DNA of 64,000 nucleotides, taken from assembly GCA_028564705.1 (NCBI GenBank), contig JAPXFQ010000916.1, forward strand, positions 186,001-250,000, in the 5' to 3' direction. This stretch comes from Apricaphanius iberus. Taxonomy: Eukaryota > Chordata > Actinopteri > Cyprinodontiformes > Aphaniidae. The notes under the pieces were generated by a model that made no database searches, was not told the origin of the DNA, and saw only the letters and a program-made list of their open reading frames with translations. Made by a program: the position numbers and the translations under genes. This document shows positions 23,611 through 34,521 of this stretch, in pieces (the first letter of the stretch is position 1; each line of letters starts with the position of its first letter).

Positions 23611-23983
23611 ATCCATCCATCCATCCATTTTCTTAACCGCTTATCCAATTCAGGGTCACGGGGGAGCTGGAGCCTATCCCAGCAATTATCAGGCGTTAGG
23701 CAGGGTACACTCTGAACAGGACGCCAGTCTGTTGCAGGGCCAACACAGAGAGACAGACAACCATTCACACTCACATTCATTCCTAGGACAATTTAGAGTG
23801 ATCAATTCACCTATCATGCATGTTTTTGGACTGTGGGAGGAAGCCGGAGTACCCGGAGAGAACCCACGCATACACGGGGAGAACATGCAAACTCCATGCA
23901 GAAAGACCCTGGGCCGGGATACGAACCCACGACCTTCTTGCTGCAAGGCAACAGCGCTAACCACTGCGCCACCGTGCAGCCAT
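23611..23983 (-). repeat. Intact tRNA-headed SINE with target duplication
   Basis: On the minus strand the head is GGCTGCACGGTGGCGCAGTG (A-box region) followed by the B box GGTTCGTATCC. The body includes the antisense of TTTTTGGACTGTGGGAGGAA, and the 3' end is a run of ATGG units (ATCC on the + strand). It is flanked by 12-bp direct repeats CACATAAGATCC at 23599-23610 and 23984-23995, the mark of LINE-driven insertion. Damaged relatives are at 16425, 31845, 41660, 42330, 47213, 51940 and 58560. Confidence 0.9.
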
Positions 23984-24054
23984 CACATAAGATCCAGTGC
24001 AATTGAATATTTTAAAATTCCACCTAAATCATAAAGAGATTTCACTTCTTTGAT

Positions 24055-25184
24055 CTAATTGTAACATAAATCTAAAATAGCTGTTCTGTGAAGGCCTCAG
24101 AGGTTTGTTTAAAGATTTTAGTGAATAATTGTCACAGAGGCTGATAGAAGAACACAGCAGACTGTTCAGGGATAAAATTGTGGAGACGTTTAAAGCAGAG
24201 TACGATTATTAAAATATATCCCAAGCTGCGAACATCCCACAGAGCTCTGTTCAAGCTTTCATCTGGAAACAGAAAGAGCATAGTACAACTGAAAAACTTA
24301 AAAAAATATGGTTGTCATGACCTAGCCTGACAGCCTGAGCAAGAAGAGCATGGATCAGACAAACAGCCAAGAACTTTATGGTAACTCTGGAGGAGCTGTA
24401 GAGATCTATAGCTCAGATGAGAGAATCTGTTGACAGTGGTGCATTAAACAAATCTTACCTCAGTGGAAGAGTGGCAACAAGAAAGTCATTCTAGAAAGAC
24501 GGGGAAACAGAAACTCCAACGTTTAGTGAGGTGCTCTGGTCAGATGAGATAAAAATGAACTTATTGGCCTATATAAACAACACCATTAGAGGTGAAATTG
24601 AAGATTTATCTGAATACAATGTCCCCATGACTAAACAGTTTGGTGGCAGTATAATGCTGAGAGGATGCCTTCCTTCAAAATTTATTATCTTGTGAAGCAC
24701 CTTAAGATGACATCTGTTGTGAATTGGCACTACATAAATAAAATTAGTTGAATTGAGACTTGGGAGGAGGTTAACCTTACAGCATGGCAATGACCAAAAA
24801 ATATGCTACCAGATGCAATGGTTTCGATCAAACAATAATCAATCTTGTGTTCGGATGAACAATTAAAATTTTAGACTTAAATCAAATTGAGAATTTGGAA
24901 CAATTCTTAAAATTTGATGTTCACTGACCCAATCCATCCAGTCTGACAGAACAGAAGATGATTACAGGCGAACAAGGAGAGAATGTTCATTGTTCAGTGT
25001 TCATTGTGCAAAGCTTGTCGAGATATTCCTCAAAACACTTGCAGCCAAACACAGCCATCTGACTATTCTGCCATACTTTGTGTTTGCATGTTATATAAAA
25101 TCTGAATATAATGCATTTAAGTTTTTGGTTGTAACTTAAAAAAAACATGAGAAAGGGTATGAATACTTTAGCAAGGTACTGTAA
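24055..25184 (+). mobile_element. Decayed Tc1-like transposon with nested LINE tail
   Basis: The sequence follows a fish Tc1-like element from its leader (CTGTTCTGTGAAGGCCTCAG) through transposase DNA (GGTAACTCTGGAGGAGCTGT, GAAGAGTGGCAACAAGAAAG, GGTGCTCTGGTCAGATGAGA) to the terminal repeat near GGGTATGAATACTTTAGCAA. The frame has many stops and gaps. A LINE-type tail interrupts it at 24688-24758. Confidence 0.8.
24688..24758 (+). mobile_element. L2-type tail nested in the Tc1-like element
   Basis: GTGAAGCACCTTAAGATGAC, then GTTGTGAATTGGCACTACAT and AAATAAAATTAGTTGAATTGA, is the 3' tail of another fish LINE/SINE family. Transposase-derived sequence continues on both sides, so the tail landed in an older element. 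Confidence 0.65.
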
Positions 25185-27640
25185 ATACCAGCAGAAAAAA
25201 AACGGAGAGAAACAGACAAATTACTGGAAAACCTCCATATGACGTTGGTCTTTCTTGCTTTTTATTGGAGGAAGTTTGTGACCATTTGTAGTGACTGTAA
25301 AAGAGAAGTAAAACTGTTTGCTTGAATTGATACATTTATGATTAAGGTAATGCTGATTAGTTTTACCTTATTCTTTCTGAGATATAACTTTAGCTGTTGC
25401 GTGTATAGCCCCTCAAAACTGCAGACAATTTCCCTGTTTGGCCACTAGATGGCAGATGTGTGCATTTTAGCGCATTGAGCTACAACACACAGACTCTGCA
25501 TTGTTTGCCGAGCTGCTTCAATCTGTCTCTTTACTTGCACACGCAGATTAATTAAGGAAGCCTGAGAAGAGTCAAAGATAAGCAATATGTGGCTGATGGA
25601 GTGAACAGTGAGCTGCTCCTCTACAGTTGTGTGGGAAGCAGGTACAGTACACTAGGTACAGTTAAGAGTCAGTCAGCATGAAAACCGATATAATTGTGTC
25701 ATTCTTTTGTCAAAAAACACTGAAGAACAACGTGTTTTGTCCAGTTAGCATGATACTCTGTTTCCTGGTTTGCTTGTAGCTTTCCAGGGGTAAAGCCTTA
25801 TAACCTGCAAAATGAGGGAACACTTGCACAACACCAGTCAAGCTGAAAAAGCTCGTGTGTCGTTTGCATCAAGAGAACAAACAAAACTAACATCATTATG
25901 TGATGAATAGGGAATTTTGTTCATTTGTATACTTTTTTTCTCCAAAATAATAAACGCTGGCTGTGAAGTAGAAGATCACTGGTCCCCTTCTTTTCTTTTT
26001 CCCAGAGCTACTCTTCCCGCTTAGACATACCCATTAATAGCACCCACTCTCCCTTGTATCCTTTCTCACCCATCCCCTGCACCAGAACCCCCCCTCCTAC
26101 CACCATCGAGAGACCCCCCCCAGACCGCCCCCCCGCATCTCTGTCGGATCACTCTAATCTTCAGAGCTGGCCCGAGACACACTGGGCCCGTTGTTGACAT
26201 GCTGGCCTCATACCCCACAGGGGGCTGACAAATTATTAGCCAGCCTATCAGTGCAGAGCAAGGACATCCATCCAGCCTGCAAGTTTCTGCAGCCAGCCAA
26301 GTCGCAAAATACAAAATGGAGCAACTGGACCATTTGTTTCAATCGGTTCTGCAATGCTGTAGAGAAAATATGGGAATGATGAGATTCCATGTTGGTACTG
26401 TGAATGCGACTGGTCAGGGTTGAATTGGCTGTTGTTTACAAACTCCGACTGTGTTGCTGCAGTCCGGAGTTTTTTAATTTTTTTACCTCACCTTGAAGGG
26501 TTAAATAAAGCATTCATCCTCTCCCTAATTCAGCAGAAAAACTTGTTCTTCTTCGTGTCTGTAACGCGTGTCTTTGTGCATGTGCACTCTAAAAGTGTGT
26601 CGCAACTTCATCTAGTCTGTAGATCCACATGTGCAGAGATATATAAAATGTGGCATGTCACATTTATATTATTTTACATGCTCTTAACTAACCACATGTA
26701 TAAAACTATTATGCATGAGTCTATCCTTAGTTGGAGCAATTCCCCATCAATATTATTTTGTCAAAAAAGTGAACACAAATCTTTTAAAAATTAACTTGAT
26801 TCTTAGAAGTGTGTTAGCTTTAGAAGCTGTGTTTGCTCTCTCCATTAAAAGGCCCTCAGGTAAGGACAAAATGGGCTTTGGTGCATGGTTCTCAAACATG
26901 GTTTAGTCTCTGCCGGTGTGCTCTGCTGCTTGGAGAGCACTGATTGACTGACTGACTCACGGCAGCCTGTGAGGACAAAGCAGTGACAACTGTATGAGCC
27001 TGTTTGATAATCTGGATAAACAGGAGTGAAGTTTTAGGCACTCTCTTTGACAATTGAATTGGGTTATGACAGAAAAAGCAAGTGGCAGACAGAAGTGTTG
27101 CAGAAAAATATCGCCCCACAGGAACTAGTCAAAGACTGACCAAGGGCCTTGAACTCTGACATCACCTCAGTGATTGATTCAGTTATTTATCACTTTGTGC
27201 AAATGAACTGTGTTGTCCCTGCTGTGCAAACGCTGATGACATTTGAAGACAAATGAATTTAGGACAAGTTTGTGTGGCCTTGTGTTGGCCGGCCATTGGT
27301 AGTTCTGCACATGATAGCTCAAAATGAAGAAATAGCAACCAAAGACTTGGAAAAAAGTATTCCACAGCTCAATTACCAACCTGCATGTATTCTATCCCAC
27401 ATAACATTTTCCGTCCTGGTTATTGGTATCTTCACATAACACATTGTGATGTGCATTACTTCTTTATATATTAAAAAAAATGGAAACCTTTCATAGAGAC
27501 AAGAACATCTGAATGTAAAGAGTCAAAGTATTGCCCAAACCCAACCAGTAAGAGCCCAAGTAATATTTCATAGGTTATTGTCATTTAATTAACAAAGTGA
27601 TACCAAAAAGGTTTGACGCTTGCTTGTCAAAAAAATGTTA
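25185..27640. other. Intergenic, no gene recognised; C-rich block and CTCF-like site
   Basis: Contains a CTCF-like string TGGCCACTAGATGGCAG at 25439-25455 and a C-rich low-complexity block at about 26085-26140. No recognised transposon. Short open frames lack domains. Confidence 0.4.
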
Positions 27641-28340
27641 AAATGCCCAGATGGAATGATGGACAAAGTAGATATGGATAAATAGGTTTTATTCACAAGA
27701 AGCTGGCATGTCAAGAAGATGCAGTAGAAGGTAGAGCCCTACATGGTTACACCAACAGTGTAGCTGCAAACATATAGGTGCAATTGGGAAGAAAACCCAC
27801 ACTTACCAACTAAGTAGTATACCAGAAGTTGCAAAGTTTCTGCAGAGTCAATAGCTACAAACCTCATGTGGACTTCTGATCAGATTGCTATTTAATTATT
27901 TAAAAGAGCTCTTCATGCAGCAGCATAATAGGATATTTTGGATAATTTAATAAGATTTGGAAGGTATTCTAGGAATTACTTCTTCTAGCTCCATTGTGAC
28001 CCATGGATCGATGTGTTTGGTATGGATGAAGTTGACTGATCTTCACAGAGCTCTGATCTTAGCCTTTTAAGATAAATTAGAGCAGAGACATCAATGTCTG
28101 ACCTCAAAATAGTGGCCTGGAAAAATGAACAAATGTTGTTAAACAGACTTAACTGGAGGAATAAAGCTGTAATTCCACATCCAATTCCACAGGGTTAGGG
28201 TTAGGGTTAGGGTTAGGGTTATTATGTGCAATCCCATTTGCTAAATATGGTGGCGGTGTGGCACAACTCCCAAGACCTATGACCCCAAACATTGCTGACT
28301 GGAGTATACAAACATTAAACCATTCAAACAAGGGCAAAGT
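27640..28340 (+). mobile_element. Decayed Tc1-like element containing TTAGGG repeats
   Basis: Passages such as TTCACAGAGCTCTGATCTTAG, TAAATTAGAGCAGAGACATC, CAATGTCTGACCTCA and AGACTTAACTGGAGGAATAA match, in order, a fish Tc1-like family (a different subfamily from the one at 24055). The frame is broken. A run of five telomere-type hexamers interrupts it at 28191-28221. Confidence 0.6.
28191..28221. repeat. Short interstitial telomere-type array, (TTAGGG)5
   Basis: About five perfect TTAGGG units in tandem, flanked by decayed transposon sequence on both sides. This is too short to show a former chromosome end. Confidence 0.95.
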
Positions 28341-30049
28341 GACAAGGCAATCAACTACTACAACCTTTATAGTATGTTATTATCTAATTATAAAAAGTTT
28401 TTTGCATATATTTTATTGAGAATGTTCAGTCAAGAATAGGCCAATTCTTTTAACTTCTAAACAGTTTCTGGATATTACTTTTTTGCTTACTTGAAGTTTC
28501 ACTACCTACAGTGGGATCCTGAAAACAGCTTTGGCAATGAGTGGTTTTCATGACGCTTCTGTGTGTCCCACTGAAGTGTTTAAACAAATACATAGCATTG
28601 ACTGGCAGTGTTGCGATGTTGCATCACTGCAGATGTAAATGATTAATTTTTATTTTTAAGAATCAACTGCAAATTAAATGTATTTTAGTACCATTGTTGG
28701 GGTGATAAAACAATGTTTACCTGCTTCTTACATAAATTGTCAACATATTGGTTTTGTAAAAATCGTTTTGATGTTATTGAATTAATAGACTAAATATTCA
28801 ATTGTGCTCAGATTCTGTTAAATGTCTTTTGAAGTTAACCTGATTTTGAATAAATACCAAAACAATATTTATTCTAAATTAATGCTTGTCCTGTTGGCCT
28901 GTGCGTGCAGCTAGGCGTGTGTCTCCCAAAGCGTGTACATGCCCTCAGTGGTGTCATGTTACATCTCACAGCTAACCTCTCATCTGTCACCCTTCATCCT
29001 GTGACTCATCAGACAAGTAATCTATAATCTGTGACTTGGTTTGCTTCATTGTTGTGGGCTAAACCTGCAGCAGCAAGCAAAGTGAAACATTTCCTATACA
29101 GCAAATAAGATTTTGGAGCAACAGTACTGCTTATATGTGAAATAGTGGGTCAGAAATACTGATATTCAGCCTATTTACCTGAAGTTGAGTGTAAATTTGA
29201 ATCAGGTGTGTTAATAAGGGAAAACAACTGTAACAGGTAGGATAACCTCCCTTTAGGACTGATTTTGAACACCTCTGTAATAATCCTTAATCTGATGATG
29301 CACTGTGCAGATGCTCAGTTGAGATAAAGGTTCACCTACGCAAGCATGCCAGATGCTTTGAGCTGCTCACTTGGCAGAAGAGTTCGACCATTTTTTCCCC
29401 CAGCCACATGCATTGACTGTATATAGAGCATTAAAATTTCATCCCAAGACAGCCAGATAATCAGCAAATTTCCACAAAAAAAATAACCAGCAAAAAAAGT
29501 TTATCTTGAGGCTGAAATAATTTGGTACATTCATAAATTTGATACCATTTGTCCAAATACCTTCAAGTATAACCATCAGGGGTTCATCATAAGCAATACT
29601 CATACTCCATAGAAATTGCGGGGCTTGCTGCTTTGTGAAATGCTCTTCACTTTCCATTTAAACCTACAAACACATTTTTAGATAAAATAACATACATCCC
29701 AAGATAAGCAGTGCAGCTTTATCCATATAGATTTGTCACTTGGATTTTGTCTTTCTGTACATTAGTTAAAGTAACTTTTAGTTTTCTATTTTTTTTTCTC
29801 AATTGCATGTTTCTATGGTTGTCTGCTTTGATCTGCTAGTAGAAGGTTTCACACCGAAGTTCTTTTTGTAGTTTGCTTTGCTTGTGCATGCATTTTTGTC
29901 AAGCCTTACCCACTGTATGTTGAGCTATCGGCAGCAACATTTATTTTTTAAAGGCAAATATTTTCATTACAAATTGCATGGTTAATTGTGAACAGATTTT
30001 ATTTCTTTAAATGTGTGCTCAAAGGATTCTTAAACAGAAAATAGACAAA
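28341..30049. other. Intergenic, no gene recognised
   Basis: AT-rich sequence with short open frames only. No repeat family could be named. Confidence 0.45.
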
Positions 30050-30562
30050 TCAATGCTTCTGACATATCCTACACAGCCTCAAAGGTAATATTATGCATAT
30101 TTTCCGCCAAGAGACTGTTATCCAAAAATAAAACTGCTCCTTCTGTTGGATCGGTGGCCAGAGTGTTGAGATTTTATGACTAGCTTCAGGAGATGCTCCA
30201 AATCTTAAGCCAGAACCCTTCTCAACAATAACACAGTTTTCAGATGATGGGCTCTCTTCAAGGTACAGCCTCCTCTCCGTCCAAGCCTCATTTGAAGTGA
30301 GGTAGCCTTTTAGTGAGCAGCTGGGAAAACATCCTATGAGTGGGCGGCCGAATCTGAACAGTAAGAAATTGTTGTCACTGCTTTTGGAGCAGCAACTGAT
30401 CGTGCAGTGTGGAATTTTACCCGGCCAACTTATGTAAGAGGCACATCTAACATAGGACAGAGGATATGTCATAGAGATAAAAGCAAAAGAGCTGCAGAGA
30501 GAAAGAAGAACATCTAGAGAATCTGGAGAGTAATTGGAAGTATTGTTGCCAGGCTCCAGCAC
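30050..30562 (-). other. Unexplained 170-codon open reading frame
   Basis: An ATG-started frame of 170 codons, the longest uninterrupted frame in the window outside tas1r3. The product is rich in Ser, Cys and Pro and has no motif that I recognise. It does not begin at an obvious splice acceptor. A second minus-strand frame at 30514-30717 overlaps its 5' end in another phase (its start holds VQLEAQQTKLEAFQQAESGL), and LTR-like signals lie further upstream. It could be a decayed element gene, part of an unrecognised transcript, or chance. No function is proposed. Confidence 0.2.
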
Positions 30563-30734
30563 TTATGTGGAGGGGAGACATACTGTTCATGAGTAGGTAA
30601 ACGCAGGGGAGTGAAAGCTCGAGATGTCTGGTGCTTCAAGTACAGTCCTGACTCTGCTTGTTGGAAGGCCTCTAATTTAGTCTGCTGCGCCTCAAGTTGA
30701 ACCCTGTCACCCTGCACTTACCAAGGAATGAGTC

Positions 30735-31065
30735 ACAAACTGAGTCCGTCAGTCAGCAGATGAGTTAATGTGGTTTTATTAAAAAGAGGTGTGTCTTTCA
30801 CTCTGACTCAATAATTGCTTCCTTCTGAAGACAGACAGAGATCAGCATCTGCTGCAAAGAACAGAGAAGAGGGTGACGTGGTGGGGGGGCAGACTGTATA
30901 TAGAAACATACCAGCTGCCTTGATCTGACCCTCGGGGTGTTTGCCCCCCCCCCTGTACAGGTTAGGAGCTGCTCCACACGAGCAGAAGCACAGTCACTTT
31001 AGGAAACCTGACTCTGCTTCCACTCATAGTCCTTTCATAACCCTCATCACATGCTGAGACACAGT
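30735..31065 (-). mobile_element. Possible LTR-like segment
   Basis: On the minus strand a TATA-like TATATA (about 30897-30902) is followed about 115-125 bp later by AATAAA (30775-30780), the spacing expected for an LTR promoter and polyadenylation signal. A 5' boundary beginning TGTCTCAGC near 31062 is possible. There is no clear primer-binding site and no second LTR was found. A donor-like GGTAAGTG follows at about 30715-30722, so a non-viral promoter and first exon is an alternative. Confidence 0.25.
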
Positions 31066-31405
31066 TTAATGTGTTTTACAATAAGTGTGTGAGTGTGCTC
31101 TTTTGTTTCCGTTTTTCGATAAATACTGGGCACGTCAGTAACCCCCCCCCCCCAAAAAAAATAAAAATAAAAAAATAAAAGTGCAGTATAGAAGCAAAAC
31201 ATCAGCTTTCATCACATAACTACAACAAAGACTGGCATATTTTATTGGTATTTTTTGTGTTAGAGCAAAGAAAGGGAGAACATGATTGTAAAGTTTCAGT
31301 GCATGATACATGGCTTTCAACACTTTTTATGATTCAAAACTCAAAAGTTTGAAGTGCATTTCAATTTACTCCGACCCTTCTCTCTGATGTTGTGATTTTT
31401 TGAAA
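31066..31405. other. Intergenic with poly-C/poly-A run
   Basis: Low-complexity C10 then A-rich run at 31141-31180. Otherwise AT-rich with nothing recognised. Confidence 0.45.
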
Positions 31406-31835
31406 CAATATACCAAGTTTTGAGCATCATGTGGAAGCCTGTTCAATCCATTTTTGAAAATGCAGAGTATGGGACAACTGAAGAAGACCCTCTGATGTGA
31501 TGTGAACAACAATGAATTGTTTGGCCTACATGTGAAATAAAGGATGTGGCAGAAAACTTACACTGCACATCACTCCTGAAAACAATGTCCCGCACAGTTA
31601 AAGATAGTGGTGACAGCACCGTGCCGTGGCAATGCTTTTCTCTGGAAAGAAATGGGGAGGTTGGTCAGGGAAGATTGAGAAGAGTCACAGAGTTAAATTT
31701 AGGGCAGTCATGTAAGAAAACCCGTAGACCTGTATACCTAGCAAAAATATCTATATTGTGCTTACAAGGTACGGGACATCTGCTTGTAGTACAACAAAAA
31801 GACCTATGAATAAATCTATTGCAAACTATGCAAAT
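31405..31835 (+). mobile_element. Decayed, internally deleted Tc1-like element
   Basis: TGTTCAATCCATTTTTGAAA and GAGTATGGGACAACTG match the early transposase region of the family at 24055. The sequence then jumps to the middle region (AACTTACACTGCACATCACT, GTGGTGACAGCACC, TTTCTCTGGAAAGAA). Stops and a large internal deletion make it non-coding. Confidence 0.65.
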
Positions 31836-31844
31836 CATTCATTC

Positions 31845-31965
31845 ATTCTCTATAACCGTTTGTCTTTGGAGGGTTGAAGTGGGGGCAAAGCCCTATCTCC
31901 AGCAGTCATTGGGCAAGAGGTGGTGTACACCCTGGACAGGTTCATCAGTTTATCAGCTCTATGTG
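31845..31965 (-). repeat. SINE fragment, 3' part
   Basis: Reads as the 3' part of the SINE at 23611: CCTATCTCCAGCAGTCATTG then GTGTACACCCTGGACAGGTT on the + strand. The head is missing. Confidence 0.6.
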
Positions 31966-32334
31966 AATGTTGTTCTTGCTTTATTTAAAATCAACCCCCG
32001 CCCAAAAAAACAAAAAAATTAAAAACAAAACAAACTTTATTGAGCCTAGCGGGAAACTAAATGTTGTTGTGGCTCATTCTGTTAAATTCTTCAAGTGATT
32101 GTTGGGTAGGACGGATCTCCTAGTGGTCTTTGATATATTAAAACTGAAAAATCTTCCAACTGACAACACTCTGCTGTTGTAGGATAATCTCATGGAGAGG
32201 ATGCTCTAGGTTGTTCATAATGTTCTTGATTTTATGAAGAATCTTCTTTGGATCATCATCTCCAGAGGTTCCACAGCAGTACCTAAAACATAACGAGATT
32301 TCCAGATGATTACTAAGAGATATACATCAGCCCC

Positions 32335-33076
32335 CCTTATCAAATCAGACAGCTGCAGCTGATCCAGAACGCTGCTCCTCGTGTTCTCACTAGAACCAGG
32401 AAAGTAGAACACATCACCCCAGTTCTAAAGTTCTTACACTGGCTCCCTCTAGCTCAGAGAATAGACTTTAAAATACTCCTACTTGTTCATAAATCATTGA
32501 ACGGTTTAGCACCAAAGTACATTGAAGATATGCTGTCACTATATCAACCCAGCAGACCACTCAGGTCCTCCAACTCTAGCCTACTAATCGTCCCTAGATC
32601 AGAACTAAACAGGGAGAGGCAGCTTTAGGCTTCTATGCTCCACAAATGTGGAATAAACCTCCAGACGAATGCAAAAACGCTGAATCGCTAGGCTCTTTTA
32701 AATCAAAGATAAAAACTCTACTATTCAGAGCTGCATTTGAATCTTAAATTGCGCTTTCTGATCACTTTTTGTTTTGTTTTGTTTACCCGATTGTGTTTTA
32801 TCTGTTTTAATCTGTTTTAATTGCATAAATTTGTTCCTGAAAATATTTTTTATTGTTGTGGTTTAATTTCTATTCTTACTTTTTTATTTCTTTTTGAAGT
32901 GATTGTGTATTAATTACATACATTTGTTCCTTACACTATCTTTTCTTACTGATTGATTACTGTTAAAGTTATATTTTTTTGTTTGTAATCATGTGGTTTC
33001 ATTATCACTGAATCATGTAAAGCACCTTGAATTGCCTTGTGTTGAAAGTGTGCTATACAAATAAAATTGCCTTGCC
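32335..33076 (+). mobile_element. L2-like LINE, 5'-truncated 3' end with intact tail
   Basis: The frame encodes QLQLIQNAAPRVLTRTRKVE and HITPVLKFLHWLP of an L2-type reverse transcriptase. After a frameshift near 32625 it ends at a TAA at about 32746. A T-rich 3' UTR leads to the tail GCACCTTGAATTGCCTTGTG...ATTGCCTTG at 33022-33074, identical to the tail at 22217-22269. It is truncated at the 5' end, as is usual for LINE insertions. Confidence 0.85.
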
Positions 33077-33363
33077 TTACAACCCTGCAGAGGATAGATG
33101 GTATAGATGGATAAACAGATGGCTGGACAGATAATCGGACGGACGGACAGTTGGAGAGATGGATGGGCTAGAGCACACTTGTCAAACTCGAAGCCCACTA
33201 TAACCATTTATGTTGCCCTCTAAACTCTAGAGTGCCATATAAATAGAACCTTTAAGTTCCATTTTATGTGCACCTAAATACTATTTTATCACTCAAATCA
33301 GTGTTTTTTTTGATCAGTCATAAATCACATAACTGTAAAACGACATTCAGAAGCATTTAATTT
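33077..33363. other. Short spacer with GGAC/GATG-rich microsatellite
   Basis: Imperfect GATG and GGAC tandem units at about 33090-33170, then AT-rich DNA up to the TAA that borders the Harbinger-type element. Confidence 0.5.
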
Positions 33364-33581
33364 TAACAGTGCGTTCACACCAAAGCGTCATAAACGCGCT
33401 GCACACCCCTAGTTGGAAGCTTGAATGTTCGCACCTCGAAGCGTGTCCAAATTGGACGCGGTTCAAAATACCCTGACCGGTACAACTCCGTAGCCGTCCT
33501 CTGGCCTTTTCCTCCTTCTCCCAACCCTCTGTGAGCTGCTGCGGCTGCTGTGGACTCTGGTCTCCGAGCTGACTGCGTTAC

Positions 33582-33702
33582 GTGTTCGGCCTGCCCCAGC
33601 AGAGAAAAAAGTTTGAGGAGCTGTTGTCTCACATAGGTCCAAGCATTGCCCGCCAAGACACCAACTACTATGCTGAGCGGCTGTCCATCTCTCTGTGGTT
33701 TG
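33582..33702 (+). pseudogene. Harbinger transposase N-terminal remnant
   Basis: The + frame reads FGLPQQRKKFEELLSHIGPS then IARQDTNYYAERLSISLWF, matching the helix region that precedes the DDE domain of HARBI1-like transposases (family pattern F..LL..I.P.I...D......ERL...L.F). After WF the match ends abruptly, so the catalytic DDE region is absent. Confidence 0.7.
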
Positions 33703-33780
33703 TAAAAGTGTATAATATGAAAAAAAAGATTATAATATGTGAGCGGTGCTGGACTTAATGTGGTGGATCCATTGCCAGGG

Positions 33781-33897
33781 CTGGATCGTGTTATGGCCAA
33801 CAACTCCTCCAGAAAGGCTGTCCGGATGAGGAAGCTGTTCATGGCTCACTTCTCTGCGGAGAGAGCGGTGCATTTGCAGCCACAACGGATATTTTAA
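33781..33897 (+). pseudogene. Harbinger transposase C-terminal remnant
   Basis: The + frame LDRVMANNSSRKAVRMRKLF followed by MAHFSAERAV and a TAA stop matches the C-terminal end of HARBI1-like transposases (N.A....A...R..F..YF). It lies about 80 bp after the N-terminal piece, so the middle of the gene was lost by deletion. Confidence 0.65.
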
Positions 33898-34306
33898 GAG
33901 CCACCACAAACCTATATTAAGAACTTTGCTGTCTAAATAGTTTAAACTCTTATTATAATTTATTTTTAATAAATCTTAATATATTTGTTTTTATTCTTGT
34001 CTCTCTGGTGTCAAATAGCTTGGGGTGATTAGGCAAGGTGTTTCAGTATTTCCTCCATGTCATGCTGGTTTCATGAGGCCGCTTCCATACGGTGTCCTTG
34101 TTAATCTATCATGTTTTTGCACACCAGACACAACGGGGTTGTGCCCTCCAAGGCCTGCTCGCACCGTGAAGCAATCATTTTGACATTTGGTGTATTTTTT
34201 GCGCGAGCTAGCATTCAACAGTTCAAATCAGCACCATAGTGGCAGGCAGTCTCCTGCAGTTATATTATAGTTATATGCGCTTAACCCAAACTTAACAACA
34301 GTAAAT

Positions 34307-34521
34307 ATGGTGGATAGCTGTTGTAGCCCAAGATGCCATAACAGATGGGAACGAGATAAGGGAAGAGCGTTATACAAGAGTCCTAAGGATTCGGAGAAAA
34401 CACAGAAAACGCAGAAAATGTTGGATTATTGCAATGAAACACGCTAGTGATCAGCTAAAATAAAGCTGTGGGACCCCCGCGAGGAAAGGCATACGCTTAT
34501 GTGATGGCCACTTCATATCAG
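34307..34521 (+). pseudogene. Broken THAP zinc-finger exon
   Basis: The frame opens MVDSCCSPRCHNRWERDKG, the N-terminal start of a THAP domain with its first Cys pair. A frameshift then moves to the frame reading WIIAMKHASDQLK, which ends at a TAA. A third segment gives KLWDPREERH and CDGHFISG, holding the last Cys and His ligands, followed by a donor-like CAG/GTAAAC. All four C2CH zinc ligands are recoverable, but only across shifts, so the exon is dead. THAP domains occur with DDE transposases in several fish DNA transposons. Confidence 0.7.

Noticed and set aside
23689..24034. Open frames on both strands of 91-100 codons
   Set aside because: They lie within the intact SINE, whose sequence is naturally open in several frames.
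33375..33842. 155-codon minus-strand ORF
   Set aside because: It is antisense to HARBI1-like transposase fragments read on the + strand and spans the element's left terminal repeat, so it is a shadow frame.
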